DNA of 64,000 nt from Gymnogyps californianus. Its lineage: Eukaryota; Chordata; Aves; Accipitriformes; Cathartidae. The notes beneath the pieces were generated by a model. The model searched no databases. It was not told where the DNA came from and saw nothing but the letters and a program-made list of their open reading frames with translations. The DNA lies in NCBI RefSeq assembly GCF_018139145.2, contig NC_059500.1, forward strand, positions 46,522,072 through 46,586,071. Reading direction: 5' to 3'. Positions 11,901 to 26,249 of the stretch are shown here, piece after piece. Within the stretch, counting starts at the first letter, position 1. Each line of letters begins with the position of its first letter. The translations under genes and the position numbers were made by a program.

Positions 11901-13307
11901 TCCAAAAATTACCTGAAATAGATTAAAAAACCCTAGTGTAATCATTAAGCATAATATTTTTGATTAAATTAAATTTGTGAGCTCACCTTTAAGAAGAAAG
12001 TGCAAAAAGCTAAATCCAAATCCTACTATGTCTGGCCCAAAGAACTGACTCAGTACAAATGACCCAGAAAAATAATGGCATTAAAATATTCAAGATGAGA
12101 GGTAGTGAAACTGTGTATAAAAAATGAAAGTCAAGTAAGTGCAGTTGTAAAGTTGCAAACCAGGAGTATTCTGACAACAGTTAATTGCATGATTAGAGCT
12201 GAAGGGAATAGTGGAAAGCAGAGGGGTTCTGAAGGTCTTGTTCTTACCAGCCACCCTGTTAATTTTGCATGAGTGGAGATGCAAGGTGCTATGGAAGAGA
12301 GATAATTTAGGGTAGGTTAGGAGTAAAACAGTTGAAAGTAGGCAATATTTGGGTTATGTTTGTGGAAGAATGGCATTGAAATGTACATTAAGTTGATCAG
12401 TGGAGATAAGATGGTAGACCCAGGAAGGCTGTGAATCGTAAACACCGGACAACATCCCTTCTCGCAGTTTTTGTTATTTTGTGCGTTCCTGGTAACAGGC
12501 AGAATTTAGCTTTCCCTTTTTTTGGTGCTTGTGTGATTTGGAGAATATCCAGTTGAGTGTTGAAGTACCTCTTAAGTCCATTTTCATTGCCATGGTGATG
12601 ACAGGAAAGCTACAAAGCCTACGTGAATGACTGGACGAGTCAGTCAGAAATAGATGGCAGAAAGGGATGTTAAAAGAGGCCTTGAGATCACCTGCTGGTG
12701 AGCAATTGAGAACTCCTGCAACTCATGCTTCTGGTAAACTCCTGTTGCTCTCAAACTTCTGTGGTCTCCATCTCTTGTTACAGAAAATTGAAGCTTTAGC
12801 TTCTCTGCTTATTGAAAAGAGGAGTTTTCCATTTTTAGGGGACATGGCACAACAGAGAAAGAATCCTCTTTTACTCTGTGTTTTTCCAGGCTACGTGTTC
12901 TGATTCTTGTTTCCTACAAATTGCTCCAATGTACTGGTCATTTATCCTGTATTTCCTTACTGTTACCAAAGTGAAGTTGACAGAAGACATAGAAGCTTGT
13001 TCTTCAAAGACACCTGAATTCTTGCGGTGAATCTAGTGAGACTGTCATTAATTTTCTTCATCTACGGCTTGGAAAAGCACAGAGCAGCAACTTAGACCTA
13101 TCATTGTATCATCTGTTATTCAGTTTCTTTTCCCCACAGGAATGAACGAAGGTTACGTATCATAAAAACAGAGGCAGTAGATCCCCTTACTGACTGACAC
13201 AAGTGGCCAGGATATCCTTCGGAAAGTCAGTGACTTTGCTGCAGTTAGCGCCCCCAGTTTGGAGCTTCTGATTTGGACAGTAGGGCCCACTTGAGCTGAC
13301 AGTCAAA

Positions 13308-13336
13308 TTAACAGGCCTTCATTTAAGGCCTGTTAA
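13308..13336. repeat. Perfect 12-bp inverted repeat with 5-base loop
   Basis: The arm TTAACAGGCCTT at 13,308-13,319 is followed after five bases by its exact reverse complement AAGGCCTGTTAA at 13,325-13,336. Pairing stops at the outer flanks. It could be a chance hairpin, the remnant of a small transposon, or a structured RNA or protein site; nothing nearby decides between these. Confidence 0.9.
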
Positions 13337-16300
13337 AGGCTTGTCCCATAACTTTAGGCTTGAATACTTGGTTACTGGTAATGTTATTTCTGTGACATAC
13401 CGACAGCTACATTTAAGACGATGGAGCAAACACAGTGAAGCATCAGTATAAGCAACAAAAGAATCAGCCCAAGGTCTCCTGTGTTCCATTGGGCTTTAAA
13501 ATAGCACAAACATGTAATATCAGGACTCAAATGCATAGAGTTGACTTTTTTTTTTTCCTTTTCCCATGTATTGCAGACATTTCTGGCCTACCCTTGAAGT
13601 GCAATTAGTAGTTTCTCTAGTGAGCAAATCCTTGTCTCATGTAAAAAATTGCCTCTATTCTTTTTGCATGAGTCTTTTAAGAAAGTGATCTGGACTAGCA
13701 AGCCCTCTGGGACTGTGATAAGGTAGTATAATGCAAAGGAGCCAAGGAGTTGTTCTAAGTTACACGCTGGATGGAGCAATTTGGGGTATAACGCATCCCC
13801 CAGCAGCTCCTTGCTGACATATTTTACTCTTCTATCTTGCAGTGGCTGCACTAAGCAGACCTTTCTCTTAGAGCAAAGTATCTGTCACTGACTTTTGGGA
13901 AAGCTTCTTTCACTGTTGGCAGCTGCTGAGGGTTAAACATATAGTCTGTGTAGCATTTTGTACAAATGGCATAAATATTATGACTGTGTTGATAGCGTGG
14001 AGATTCCTTACTATACAGTGAAAGAAGGAAGCTTTCTTTTGATACAGCCATCAAAATTAAGGTATGCTGATATGTCATCTTTATTCCCATGAATTTCCTC
14101 ATTTCTTGTAAACACAGCTTCTCACTGGATATAAATTTGTCGCTTCGTGCTAAAATATTCTCAATAGACCAGCTCATAGAGAGATGACTTGTGAAGCATC
14201 TGAGAAGCTGGGCTCCCATGCTGCAGGCTTGTGTGCTCTTGAGCTATTGACTTAAGCTTTTTCCCCTCGCTTCTTTGTTTATATCTAGATAAAAGAGGAG
14301 GAGCTCCAGTAACTGACTCTGGGCACATGAGTGTATTTTAATTTGAAATCTGTGGGCTTCAAAATAAGGAAGGTTTTCTAGGCTTGTGCTCTTCTAGAAA
14401 GTGGTGCCTCGTCAGTTTCAGGTTGCTGTCATCAGGTGCCAGGAGTTTCTCATTCAGGCAGGGGACTTTCCTTGAAGGTGCAGGAGAGCAGGAGAAACAA
14501 ACAGCTGATACCCCAAAGGTGATGGAAGAATGGAAGAGATAAAGGTATCTTATTTGTGGCTCCAACAAGGGAGAGAAATGCTGCATTATTTAGTATAGGA
14601 GTAAACTTTAGATCCTTCTATTCCTTTTTCTTTCTTAATTCTAGGCAGGGGCTGAGGATGGGTCATCACTTTTCCAGATCACATCTTTCCTCTCCTAATT
14701 GTATTCTTCCAGTAATTTTTCTTTTCTGATCTCTTCTAGGGTCTAGTAGCCTCCTCCCCACCCTTGGCAAGTGACAGGCTACCCTTTCCCTCCAATTTTC
14801 TTCCTGCAAGGAAGACACGCTGTTTGCCAAAAGACACCTAAGTGTGCTAAGCTTGAGGTGTGGCCCAGGAGTCACTGTTAGATATACAGATGTGGTTTTT
14901 TAGATAATGTAAATGCTGATGTGATTTGCCAAAAGGTTGGGGTTTTTTTTTCTTTTTTTTTTTTTTAATTGGGAGTTTATGGATTTAAAGCCAGCAAATC
15001 ACACAAAGAGTTAATACATAGTTCATTTCAAACCTGAGGTCCCAGTGACGACACAGAGAAGATGTTGTGTAACAAGATTGATTGATCAGAAAGAATGGGA
15101 GGAATGACTGTTTTCCGTTTTCCAAATCTATTCCTGATGGGAGGCAAAAGGAAATTTTGCAAACTAAGTAGTTGAAATTGGAAGATTAGGAAAAAAGCAT
15201 TCAGTTAAGAGAAAAGGGAGCTTACTTTAAGATAAAGAGCCTAAAGCAAGGTTGTTGTCTTCAGTAAAGGAAGGAGTTTGCTACCATAATCTCCACCACC
15301 TTACATGGATGACTCAGAAAAGCAGGATGGTAGGCCTCTCTGTGCAAAGAAGTTCAGCTACCCCAGAGTAATAATATAGACAGTTAATAGAAGAGACATG
15401 CCCATTGAGAGCCTGTGTGGTCACAGCATTGAAACAGAGTATACTCTTACTAAAATTTAATACCGGGGATAAGTTTAATGAAGTCCTGAGTATTAACAAG
15501 GCAAGTACCAGGACTACGGTATTAAAAGAATCAAAGCTAGGTGTACTCCAAGCTGTATGCATGTGCAGATGTAGTGGGGTTACACAGATACACCAAGGAA
15601 AACTGAATTTTCTCTTATTCATGGCAGAAAAAAGTACATTTAGGCACTGGTAGAGAATAAACACCAGGTGGAAAGATCTTTGGAAAATGTAAGCACTGAA
15701 ACAACATTCTTGCAAACGCTCATGGGCCACAAAAACAGAAAACGAGCACGTATTGGAGAATACAAAGGGTATGCCACAGCTAATTACTTCATACTTAGCA
15801 GTAGTTCTCTTGTCTGTGCAGTTAAAAATGAGAGGGAGGAGGGAGAGAGAGCAGAGCTTACTACTACTAAATGTGAGCTTTCATTAAGAGATGGATGAAG
15901 AAAAGGATGGGCCAAATGGGTTCTGGTGATAGAGGCAATCTAATAATCTTTGTATGTTGTTACAAAATGAGAGAAGACGAGAATCTCGTTTAACAGCATA
16001 ATAGTAAACTACAAATTATGTGATGAGTTTTTATTTAAAGCCCTTAGGCAAACACACACTAAATTATACTTTTAAGAATAACAATTAGTTGCAAGCCCAA
16101 CTTACAAATGCAAATGTTTGTGGGAACTGCTCCTCTTAAACAAAATACATAAAGAAGTGGACCAGGCTAGAGTAAAATGGAAGAAGCAGAAGAAATCTGT
16201 AAAACATATTGAGGGAGATCAGAAGTGCATCATGCCTCTTGTATGACAGTGCTCATGTCTGGTATGACATGACTTCTGGCTGACAATGGCTGACAGTTGT

Positions 16301-16739
16301 AGAAGTGAAAGGCAGGGGGGACATCTCTACAGATCAGCTTGTCCATCGCAGTGCCCTTGAGGAGGATCAGCTATGCCCACATCTTTCCTGGCAGATATTT
16401 AACCAGTTTTTGAAGTTAAACATCCTTCAATATAGAATTCAGTTATCCTTCAGTAAGAAAGCTCCACAGTGCCAGGGCATGGTTGATTCTAGTGGCTCAT
16501 TATCCTCTTTGCCTCAGTGAAGTCTAAGCTGTATCTGTGTTCCTGCAGTTCAAAGCCTGCATTTCTTGTTTCTCTATGAACATACAAGAGTAGGAACATC
16601 AGAAAAGTTGTAGCGTTCCCCTCTTCCTGCCACCCACTTTTATCTTTTTTCATCCAAGCCCAGTCCTTTCCCTTGTTTCACATAAGTCAGGCTTTCTCTG
16701 ATCAGTCTTGCTGTTTGACTCTGGTCTTTCTAAGTGACC

Positions 16740-17190
16740 CTCGTCTTCTTGAGCAAGGAGCTGCTAGGGTGTTACAGCTGAGTGTAGCATAAGGATTCCT
16801 TCAGTTGTCTTCAGGACAGCACTCCTATTTATGTAGCCCATTGTGATGTTTGTCCTGTAGCTGTGTGACACTGTTGACTTAGTTCAGCTTGTGATCTGCT
16901 GTGGTTAACAGATTGATTCTGCCAAATTCCTCGCCTGTTGTCCTCCAGCCTGAATTTGTCCAGTAGATTATTATTGATTAGATGTAGTACTTTGCATATG
17001 CCTTTGCTGAATCTTGCCCTGTTTTTCCAGACCTCGTTTTACAGTTTCAGTTTGTTTTGAATTCTGTTCCTGCCCTGCAACGTGCTTGCAGATCCTCTCT
17101 GCTTCTTCATGTATGTTATGTTTAATAGGTGTCTTTCCTATGCCAATGTTCAGGTCACTAGTTGAAATATTGACCAAAACAGTTTCTAGA
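16740..17190 (-). mobile_element. Ancient CR1-family LINE fragment (antisense)
   Basis: Read on the minus strand, this stretch resembles the reverse-transcriptase region of old amniote CR1/L3 elements. The best part is about 16,950-17,190, where the plus strand shows the familiar order TAGTACTTTGCA, TGAATCTTGCCC, TTTTGAATTCT, GTGCTTGCAGATCC and, near the end, AATATTGACC. It is riddled with substitutions and indels and no frame survives. The outer borders are uncertain, and I base the call on remembered wording of the family and not on an alignment. Confidence 0.6.
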
Positions 17191-17542
17191 GGAGCTTTGG
17201 CAGGTAGTCGTTTGCTGCCCTGCTGTAATAAATAGATATATCAATGTTACTTACATAGTTTTGACCTACTATTCCATAGTTTAATTTTGTGCCCTACTTC
17301 AGGAATTTGAAGGGGACTGTTAATCAAGTAGTGCTTGAAGACAGATACAGCTTTTAATTTGCAAAGTATCAGCTCAAAATAAATATAAAAATCGCAAGGG
17401 TATTGGATTGGACTGGATCATCAACAGTTGCTATTATATACCTTAAGGTGTTCATAAGTGGATTTTTTACCCCAGTTTTAAGCAAGTCTAAAACTAACCA
17501 GTTTTAAAAGTGGTTTTGTTACTTGTCCTCAGTCTGGAAAGC

Positions 17543-17563
17543 TTTTTTTTTTTTTTTTTTTTT
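17543..17563 (+). repeat. Poly-T tract of 21 bases
   Basis: An uninterrupted run of thymidines in intron 1. Shorter T-runs occur near 14,941-14,966, 18,468-18,484 and 33,486-33,501. No retroposon body was recognised on the matching side of any of them. Confidence 0.9.
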
Positions 17564-18979
17564 GCTCTGACTTCCAACTTACAGACTGAATTTAGTCATG
17601 GCCAGTATATATCTGTTCTTGTGCTTAAGTGGCTCATCTGTTTCACCAGCACCTTTACAGGGGGAACCAGCCTTCACTTTTGCTCCTGTAGCTTCTGGTT
17701 TCCTATTAGAAGGTAGACTTCCCACTCCCACGGTCATCCCAGTTGACATCTGTTTGCCTTGCCCAGAAAGGATGGCCAGCTTGTATACAACCTCCCCACT
17801 GCTTTGTACAATGTCATAAATAATTCTCTAGACTTTGTCAGGCAAGATATTTCCAGTATTCTATTTGCATATTTTGCAGCTGTGTTCTGTGGTTCTGTGA
17901 TTGACCAGTATATCTTTTTCTTCCTCTCCAAATGATGAATTGTAAAATCACAAAGTGGGGAGATACATATGTCAGCCACGGATATGAATAAATCATATGG
18001 TCCCTAGTGAGGAACTGTGGTGCTCTTTGTCACCTGCCAAACACAGGAAAAAATACGATCAAACAGAATCCTGCTTGCCAGAGATACATAGCTTAAGACA
18101 GTAAGTGATTATTTGGCAACACGCTGGACCCAATCTGATTGATATTTGCAGAATGAAAAACTCTTTGGAATGAAACATTGGCAAGTCCAGAAGAGTATCA
18201 GAGCTACACCATGAAATCCTGCCAGAATAGCTTGTTGTGGAAATTCTTGTGGATTACATGATGGTATATGATGGAGATGAGATTGTAAAAGGCATGTTAG
18301 CCAGGCATGATCATGGATTATATAGTTCTAAACAAATTAGGAAAGAAAAAAATTCTCAGCACAGACTCTTCCATATAGAAGGAATCTGCTCCCAGGGAGA
18401 CAGCATGCTTCTAAATGAGGGATAGCCATCAGCAAGGGGCCATTTTTGGTCAAGTTATGGTTTTTCTTCTTTTTTTTTTTTTTTAGAGACGTTTTTGAGC
18501 CAGCAGGGAATAGGCCTCGTTTATGTTTGTTTTCCAGGGCCAAACTGAAGTTACAGAGATGTTATGAGTCACAATTAAAACCTTTGCTACATTCTCGTAT
18601 TCATTCTTGTTCAAACTGGAATAAAACCACTGGGTTTTGTACGAGAGCGCTTAGTGGGCAGTGAAAGTGTTACTAAGTAGTGCTGTGTGGCTGAAATTCA
18701 AGCATAGAATTGGATCATGTTCTCCTTTTTTAAATATTTAGCTTAATCAATGGTAGTATGTAGCCTCCCCTCTGGATAAACCTAGAGAACGTTTTTTTGC
18801 TTTTATTGAGCTTTTCTTTGTAGAGCACACTAACACAGTAACCTGATGTCTTAAAAACAAACAGGAAAGAAAATGCATGCTGTGTCGCACCTCTAAAGCC
18901 AGTAGTATGACATCTAGGGCATAGAGAAATAGTTCCTGTAACATTTTTATTCACGTGAACAAAATTTATTCAAATAGAC

Positions 18980-20610
18980 CCGTAAGGATGCAAGGCTATT
19001 CTGGGTCAGTTAGCAGATCCATCTAGCCTGCCTGCCTAAGGCAATGGTGTTAAGTTACTGTCTGTGGGAGAGAATGAACAAAACAAGCATCCAGTGCTTC
19101 TCCTTAAGACTCCCTTCAGCTGTTTTCGGCTCAGGAGACTGCCTGAGCTGGATATGGTTTCTGCATATTTAGAAATTCTCAGTGGTTTTTTGGTCCAGAT
19201 GCTTGTCCAGTCTTTCAAATAAAAGTAAACTTTCAGCATCCACAATATTCTTTGGCAAGGATTTTAAAAGTTTGCTACTTCACTGCATGAAGAAGCACCT
19301 CTCTTTTGCTTGTTACTAGCTTCATTTGGTGGCTACTGAAAGCGACGGTGAAAGTTGATCTCTGTCGACTCTTATGCCATACATGATTTTTTAGATTTCT
19401 AATATTTTCCCCTAAATTGTGTCATATCTAGACTGAAGAGTCTTAGCTTACTTAGCTATTCCCCATACAGAAGGGTGTACCATATCTTTGTCTGTCCTTC
19501 TTCTCCCACTTGGAAACTTTTCCAGCTCTATTATGTCGTCTTTGAATAGAAGGGACTAGAACTGCACACAGTACTTAGTGTGGCAAAACCTTGGATTATT
19601 CTTGCAGTGCCATGTTCTCTGCTTTATTCTCCATACTTTTATTGATCATGTCTAGTATGTCATTTGCTGTTGGGACTCCTACCGAGCTGAGTTTCCAGGG
19701 ATTAGTCTGCTATAGCCCTGAGATCATCACTCTTCAGTGGTACTGGGCAGCTCAAAACAGTTCATTTTAGTGTGAGGTTAGGTTTGTACATCAGTTCATC
19801 TACATTTGTCTACACTGGATTTCATCTGCCATTTTATTGTCATCACTCAGTTTCGCACGGGTCTTTTTGCAGCTCACGCACAGTCAGCCGCAGTCTTTAC
19901 ATCTGTGATTGTTAACAATAGCTGACATCTACACCTCATTGCTCACTCCCTTTTCCATGTAATTTTTTTTATGAAATAGTGTAGGTCCCAGGAGAGGTTC
20001 TACCATGGACCCCAGCAGAACTCCCGCAGGGTCCTCTGCCAATTGCGAGAAGCTAATGGCTTTTTAGTAAACAAGTTACTAATTACTCCTAAGCTTTGTT
20101 TTTAGTCTTTTAACTGATTGCTTGCTTCTGCAAAGACCTTATGCCATGGCTTCTTAAATTCTTAAAAGCTGTTGGTGAAGGACATTGTGAAAAGCCTTTT
20201 GGAAGTCCAACCAGAGTATATCTATCTACCCATCTTTATCTATATGCTTGACCTCTTCAAAGAACACTAATAAATTTATAAGGCAGAATTTTCCTATTTA
20301 ACTATTTCCAAAGCGGTCATTTTTTATCCAAGTGTCGATTAATTATCTTATTTCTTAGTTTCTACTCATTTACCTAGTCGTGACTTGCAAGTCCACAGTG
20401 CTTCAGATCTCTTTTTAAAAATTGACATCACATTTGTCACCCAGCTCTCCTGAAATATGAAAACTGGTTTTTAAGTGAGAGATTTCATGCCACTGCTCCT
20501 ATTGCTTTCAGTTACTTTAATTTACTGAGTGTTTTTATTCAGCTGTTTCATCCATAGTCCTTCCACACTCTGGATTGCAGAATATTTGTACTTCAAGTAT
20601 CGTATCTCGA
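18980..20610 (-). mobile_element. Ancient CR1/L3-like LINE, long but eroded (antisense)
   Basis: About 1.6 kb that follows, in order, the minus-strand layout of old amniote CR1/L3 elements from 3' end to mid reverse transcriptase. Seen on the plus strand: a 3'-end-like CTATTCTGGGTCAG...CCATCTAGCC at about 18,998-19,026; GCATCCACAATATTC near 19,237; AGAACTGCACACAGTA near 19,560; GATTTCATCTGCCATTTTATTG near 19,820; AGGTCCCAG...CAGAACTCCC near 19,985-20,025; GGAAGTCCAACCAGAGTATA near 20,200; and AAAATTGACATCACATTTG near 20,418. All reading frames are destroyed. Divergence points to an insertion much older than the 31.6, 50.6, 53.6 and 58.5 kb copies. The borders are approximate. Confidence 0.75.
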
Positions 20611-23600
20611 GTAACCCATCTGAGCTGAACTGAAGCAAACAAATCAGTCAAATGCTAAACTTTGAAAAAAATTCGATGCTTTTGGAGTATGCTGGGCTCC
20701 AGTGAGCCAAGCATGAATGAACAGCAATGGCAGGGCTTTAAGCTGAGAAAGTTCCCCTACCCCTTTTGGAAATGAGTAGCACCGCTTCCCTGCAGGAATG
20801 GACTGCAGAATAAGCTGTTTTTTCTTGAGCAACCAAGCCCTGTCCTGCATGAGGAACAGTAGTTTTACCAGTCGGGAGTGGAGTGGAGCCAATGCAGATA
20901 CCTGAACAGGGGTCTTACATCTCAGATTAACTTTTTCTGCCTTTAAAGAAAAACGCTTCTCTCACTGGACTTCAAAGAGAGTCTCTGAAATTTAGCTCAG
21001 CAAAGTATTCAGTTGCAGTTTGCAAAGGCCTCGATAGCCTTTTAGTATGAATATTAGAAATGCATTTGCAGGTACCCCAATTGTATCAGAAAGTCTGACA
21101 GACCAGATGGGTCCCATAACCACCACACAACAAGAGCTCCAGCCCGAACTAGCATGACAGTATTAACTGTGATACTGTTTTCAGTTTTTCTCTTTAAAGA
21201 TTCCCTTTTACTTCATTGTAAGCCAAATCATTCCCCTTCCTTGGGTCGAAAGCACATTAGTAGGATTTTATTCACACCTGTTTGAAGTACAAGGTCATTT
21301 CCAGAGAGGATGTGTATGACAATATCTGGGATTTCCTTGACACTCTTGACACATGCCCATCTCTGCGTTACTGTCATTACTCCTTTCTGCCCTTCTGATC
21401 AAGCGATACGTTTGCTTCAGCTCAGAGAAGTTTAAATACCCATCGTCAGTGAACGGACTCCTCCCGATATTTCTTAGGCCAGTGCACAATGATTGTGGCC
21501 AACTGAAAAATCACAAAGCCATTGCCTGGGAGAACTGATAACTGGAATTAAACAGGGTCGCTGAGCTTGCTTTCTAAAAGAGTTAACCATCCTGTAACCT
21601 AAAGGGGCTCTGGATTGCGTTGGCATCACAGGTCTTATCGATAAGTGGTTCTACCGTTGCAACAGACTGCTCTTTTGGAAGCTTTCTTGTAGATAAATAC
21701 CATTCCCATCTTGCGAAATTTGAGTAATTTCCATTTCTTGCCTGGCAACTACAAATATTAATCTGACATGCTCAACTGCACAGTGAGCAATTCTAGTGGT
21801 GGCTGGAATGTGTGTTGATTTCTTGATGTTTCTGATCTTGTAGGACTCATTTGACATGAAAACATGTTTCAAAATGGAAACGCAAATCTGTTTATGAAGA
21901 AGAATACATGGTTTTATCCAATTCATTGCTACCATTCTAATTGACCGGCTTTTCCCTATTTCAGTATTTTAGTATTATATATTTAATACCAACATATTAA
22001 ACAAATATACAGTAGAAAAATTTCTCCTTTCTCCATGAAAATCTACTTTCAGGTACACAGCTAAGCATTCACTCAGCCCTCAAGTTGTAAGATTCTGCTC
22101 TCCAAACAAGGCGGCCACCAAGGAATGTTCTTTAAATGTATGAAATGGACAGTGTATGAAAGCTGTGACCTGTTTTCATTGGCTTTAGAAAATTTAGATA
22201 TTTCATCATGAATTGGATATCAGTTCTCCTTGACTTTTCTCTGTAGTCTGAAGTAATTTAGAAGCTGGTATATGAACCTAGACATTAGGATGCTCACTTA
22301 ATCCACAATGTAGGCCTCACTGAGGTCTGGATTAAAAAAAAAAAAGTGTTTCTTCATTAAGTGCTTATTGCAGCTCCCATTAAATACAGTGGAAGATCCC
22401 ACTGATTCCAGTGAAAGCTGAATTGAACCTTAATTGCTCTTCCAGCACTATGGAAGTTGGTACAGCAGGAGAGACCTGAGTATGTCTGAATTAATATGTC
22501 ACATTTTTTTTGTTGTTGTTGTGATTGCAAATAGCCACTTTAAGTGGAATATTACATCACTATGCTAGAATTATCAGTCCCTTGGTGTGCTGTAATTTTT
22601 TAAAAAATCCTCACTAAACATTAGTTATGATGATGTTGATGTTTTCTTTCTTACTAGGCTTGAATGCTACATAATGCAATCATTTTGGGGATTATTTTTT
22701 GGTCTCATTTGCTTGCTTACTTGCTTTTTGTTTACATGTCTTTAGATCCTGTCAAAGAGAGAATTTTTTGGTTTTGTGCTGTTAAATTTAGGAAACTGTA
22801 AGATCCTCTCCAGAAACTGTTACTCGTGTGAATAGTTGTTGCTTAAGTTGTCTTATCAAAATCAATGAGATTACATGTGGGTGTGGAGACTGCTTATATA
22901 AATAATGGATACTGGCAAACCTTACTTTTACACAAAAAAGTATAAACTTTTGAACAGCTCTAGCATTAAACAAATAAGATAAGTGAATCTATCAGCATCA
23001 TGCCTGGTTCTGGACAAGTTGCATGCTTCTCTGTATTCAGTTAAGCATGTTGTACAGAGCGGAAGATCATCAGACTTTGATACAGTACAAAGTTGAGGAC
23101 GTATGATCTAGGTTCACTGTAAATGAGCATTGGATTTAGTGCCTACACACACCACGTAGATGAACTTAACTCAGTCCTAGATATTCCCATGAGTCACTTC
23201 TTTATTACTCTTCAGTAAATTATATTGGTGAAAGAGGAGGAAATTGCTTAAATCAAGTCTCATGAGAAAGTCAGTTAAATGAAAACATTGTATTTACTAT
23301 GACCAATAAGAGCTGAATTCAGATTTGTAAGACAAAGTACAGCGTGAAAAGGTTTATTGCTGGCAACATAAATGTTCACTGGAAACAGCATGACTACTGT
23401 AGGTCACTGCATTAGTCATTTTGAATGTTATAAACTCTCTTGCTATTAATGTGCTTAAGAGGTTTATATTGATGTTTAAATAACTGGATAGAGATATAAC
23501 AGTATATCTAACTTGGTGCCCAGTTCTTAAATCTTTTACTCATACAAGTAACCCCATTAGATTTGATTGCCCTTGATTTATGCCTCTTAAATTCCATTAG

Positions 23601-26249
23601 CTTCAACAGAGTTATTTCTGATTTATGGTTTTGTAAATGAGAAGGGACTTGATCCCGCCGGGACTGGGTAGATGTTTACAAGTTCCAGGACAGGGGCGAT
23701 GGTTATTAAATATTTCGTGATCAAGATTTAAACGGAAATGAATATGAACATTCTTTGCTGTGAAACTTCTCTTGCTGTAGTTTCTTAAAAAATAAAATGT
23801 ATTTCTTAACTACCCTTTATACTGTTTGCATGATTGAAAGAGCAGTGTCAGAACTTTGTCAAGCTTCTTTCTTATACTTTATTAGACTTACATATCAGAG
23901 AGTACAGATTACGAAGAAACAATAATCCTTAGAGTCTGGAGTAGCTAATAATGTATGGAATATGACAGTTCTGTTTGCTGCATAAATAAACATTCATGAT
24001 ACTGCGTGAGTATCCATCCTCGTTCTCTCATCGTTTTACATTTGTTCAGTGATACAACATGAAATAGGATTGGAAGTCAATAAAATAGTGACAAAGCTTA
24101 TTTCAGGCAATGCAGTATGTCATTTAGATATTTTAAATTACAGAGTAGTGAGTTAGGAAAGGGAAAAAAAGGTTTTAGAAAGCAGTGGCAATTTAGTTCA
24201 CCCCTCAAAATGCTAAATGTATTTGTTCCCTATTCGATGGCTTCCTTATGGGGCTGTTTACTGAAACAAACATTACCATATTGCCTAACAGCTTCTTTGC
24301 AGAGACAAACGATGTTTGTTATGGCTCGAACTTGCAATGCATGATGACTGTGTTGAAGTCACTCGAGGTATTGCAGAGGTTAAGTTTGTTCGTACAGCAG
24401 AAAATAAATACACTTTGTTGCACTCATTTTTACTTGCAGAAATAAGGTGGTGACTCATTGGGCTTCACAAAAAGGGGCATGAACTACCCGTTTACATTGC
24501 ACTGCTTTCTGTATTGAAAAGAAACAATAGAAAAGATTAATGGGAATGAAGGCAGTAATTGATTTCCTTTTGAGAATTTTCATGAAATGTGTAATGTTGC
24601 CCTGCAACTGCAAACCCACTGTCACAGGTTGCTGAGCAACCTTGCATTGCTTTATTTGATAGGGACATGAACTTGCCAGTTGCTGTGATGCCTCCTTAGG
24701 CAAAGCTCGCAGTGACATTGGGGTTGCAATTATTAATGCCCATCGTTGTACTTGAATTGTAACATTTCACATGACAGATGTGGAAATGGCTTCCTTTGCC
24801 ATCTCCCACCAGCTCTTTTAGGCTAATATATCTGTTGGAAGACCAAACCTGCATTTCATACAAAACAACCTCCCCCACCCCACCTCACCCCCCCCGCATA
24901 ATTAAGGACACTGTGTTCATTAATTTTTAGCTACTTTTTTGAACATTGCTCTAATAGTCACAACCTGTTTATCAGTCCTAGAGAGGTGTATGAAACTCTC
25001 CCTTACTGACTTTAAAAGAAAGATTACAAGTATTATAGTGAGATTTCTTTCAATTTAATATTTGAACAATCAACATAGTGTCCAGATATCTTCCACTGCT
25101 CACATTTTATTCATTCTTAACTTCATTGAGGGCATATTTGTATGCCCTCATCTCTAGGGAAGCGGTACCACATAGCAAGCGTTCAGAGGGTACCAATGGG
25201 CAGCACAGTTCAGATTCAAGGAGGGCTGCCAGCTCTTGTCCTCCTGTAAAGATTGATGCATGTTCTTGTTCTCAGACCTGCAACAGAGAAAGGGAGGGGA
25301 CAGGCTCAGGCTCTGCTTCTCTCATAATTTTTGGAAGGAATATGTATTTACTGTGGTCTTGTGTGACCTGTGGCATATAAGGCACAATTCTCTTCACTGC
25401 TCATCCATGTAAGACTCAAACATCATTTTCACCTGGTCTTTATTCAGGCAGCTTTTTGTTGGCTTTATTTACCTGATGGGTGTCTTCAGGATTTCTCTTT
25501 TTATGATTTGGCTTGAGTATTCTTCTTTTTTTACTGCACTTTTAGAAGTAGCATTGTTTGTAATTAATATGATCAAATTGTATTTTTATTTTAAATAAAA
25601 ACAGCTAACCTCTCCCTCCTTTCAGAACTCAATTAATAAGGCAGAAAGTTCTTCATTCCAATATCCACAGGATTTATGTGAATATATAATCCAAAAAAGA
25701 TGCCACAATCCTCTTTGGAAGGATTGTTCATCCTGTGTAGCAAGGTAGATTAAATTAATAAATCTTAGTGTGATTTAGCATGTATTAGAATAAAGCTATG
25801 ATACAGTTCCAATTTATATCTTTCTCATATCTAAATTCATATTACCTTCTGAGACCTGTGACCTCTTTTATGACTTAATGCTTTCCCATTCTTGCAAAGA
25901 TAGTTGTACTAAAACTTAGTTGTGTCACATGACAAAACATTGATTTTTTTGATGAAGCAAAACATTTTATGTTGCTATTTTGTTGTTAGTTTTTTTCTTT
26001 TTTTCCCCAAGTAATTCCACATGTTAAATAAGGTTATCAAGAGAGTGCTAAAGTACTGGAATCTCAAAAAGCAGAATTTCATTTGGCAATATTTGTTTTA
26101 AAATACAACTATAAAAAGTAACCTGTATGCAGAAGGTATGATCTAGGAAGCTTTTTCTAATTTACCTGAGCTTTGTAAAAGTTACAGGCCAATTACCAGT
26201 CTGAGAGGAAACTTAATTTGTTTTATATTGCTAAGTATATTTTATAATA

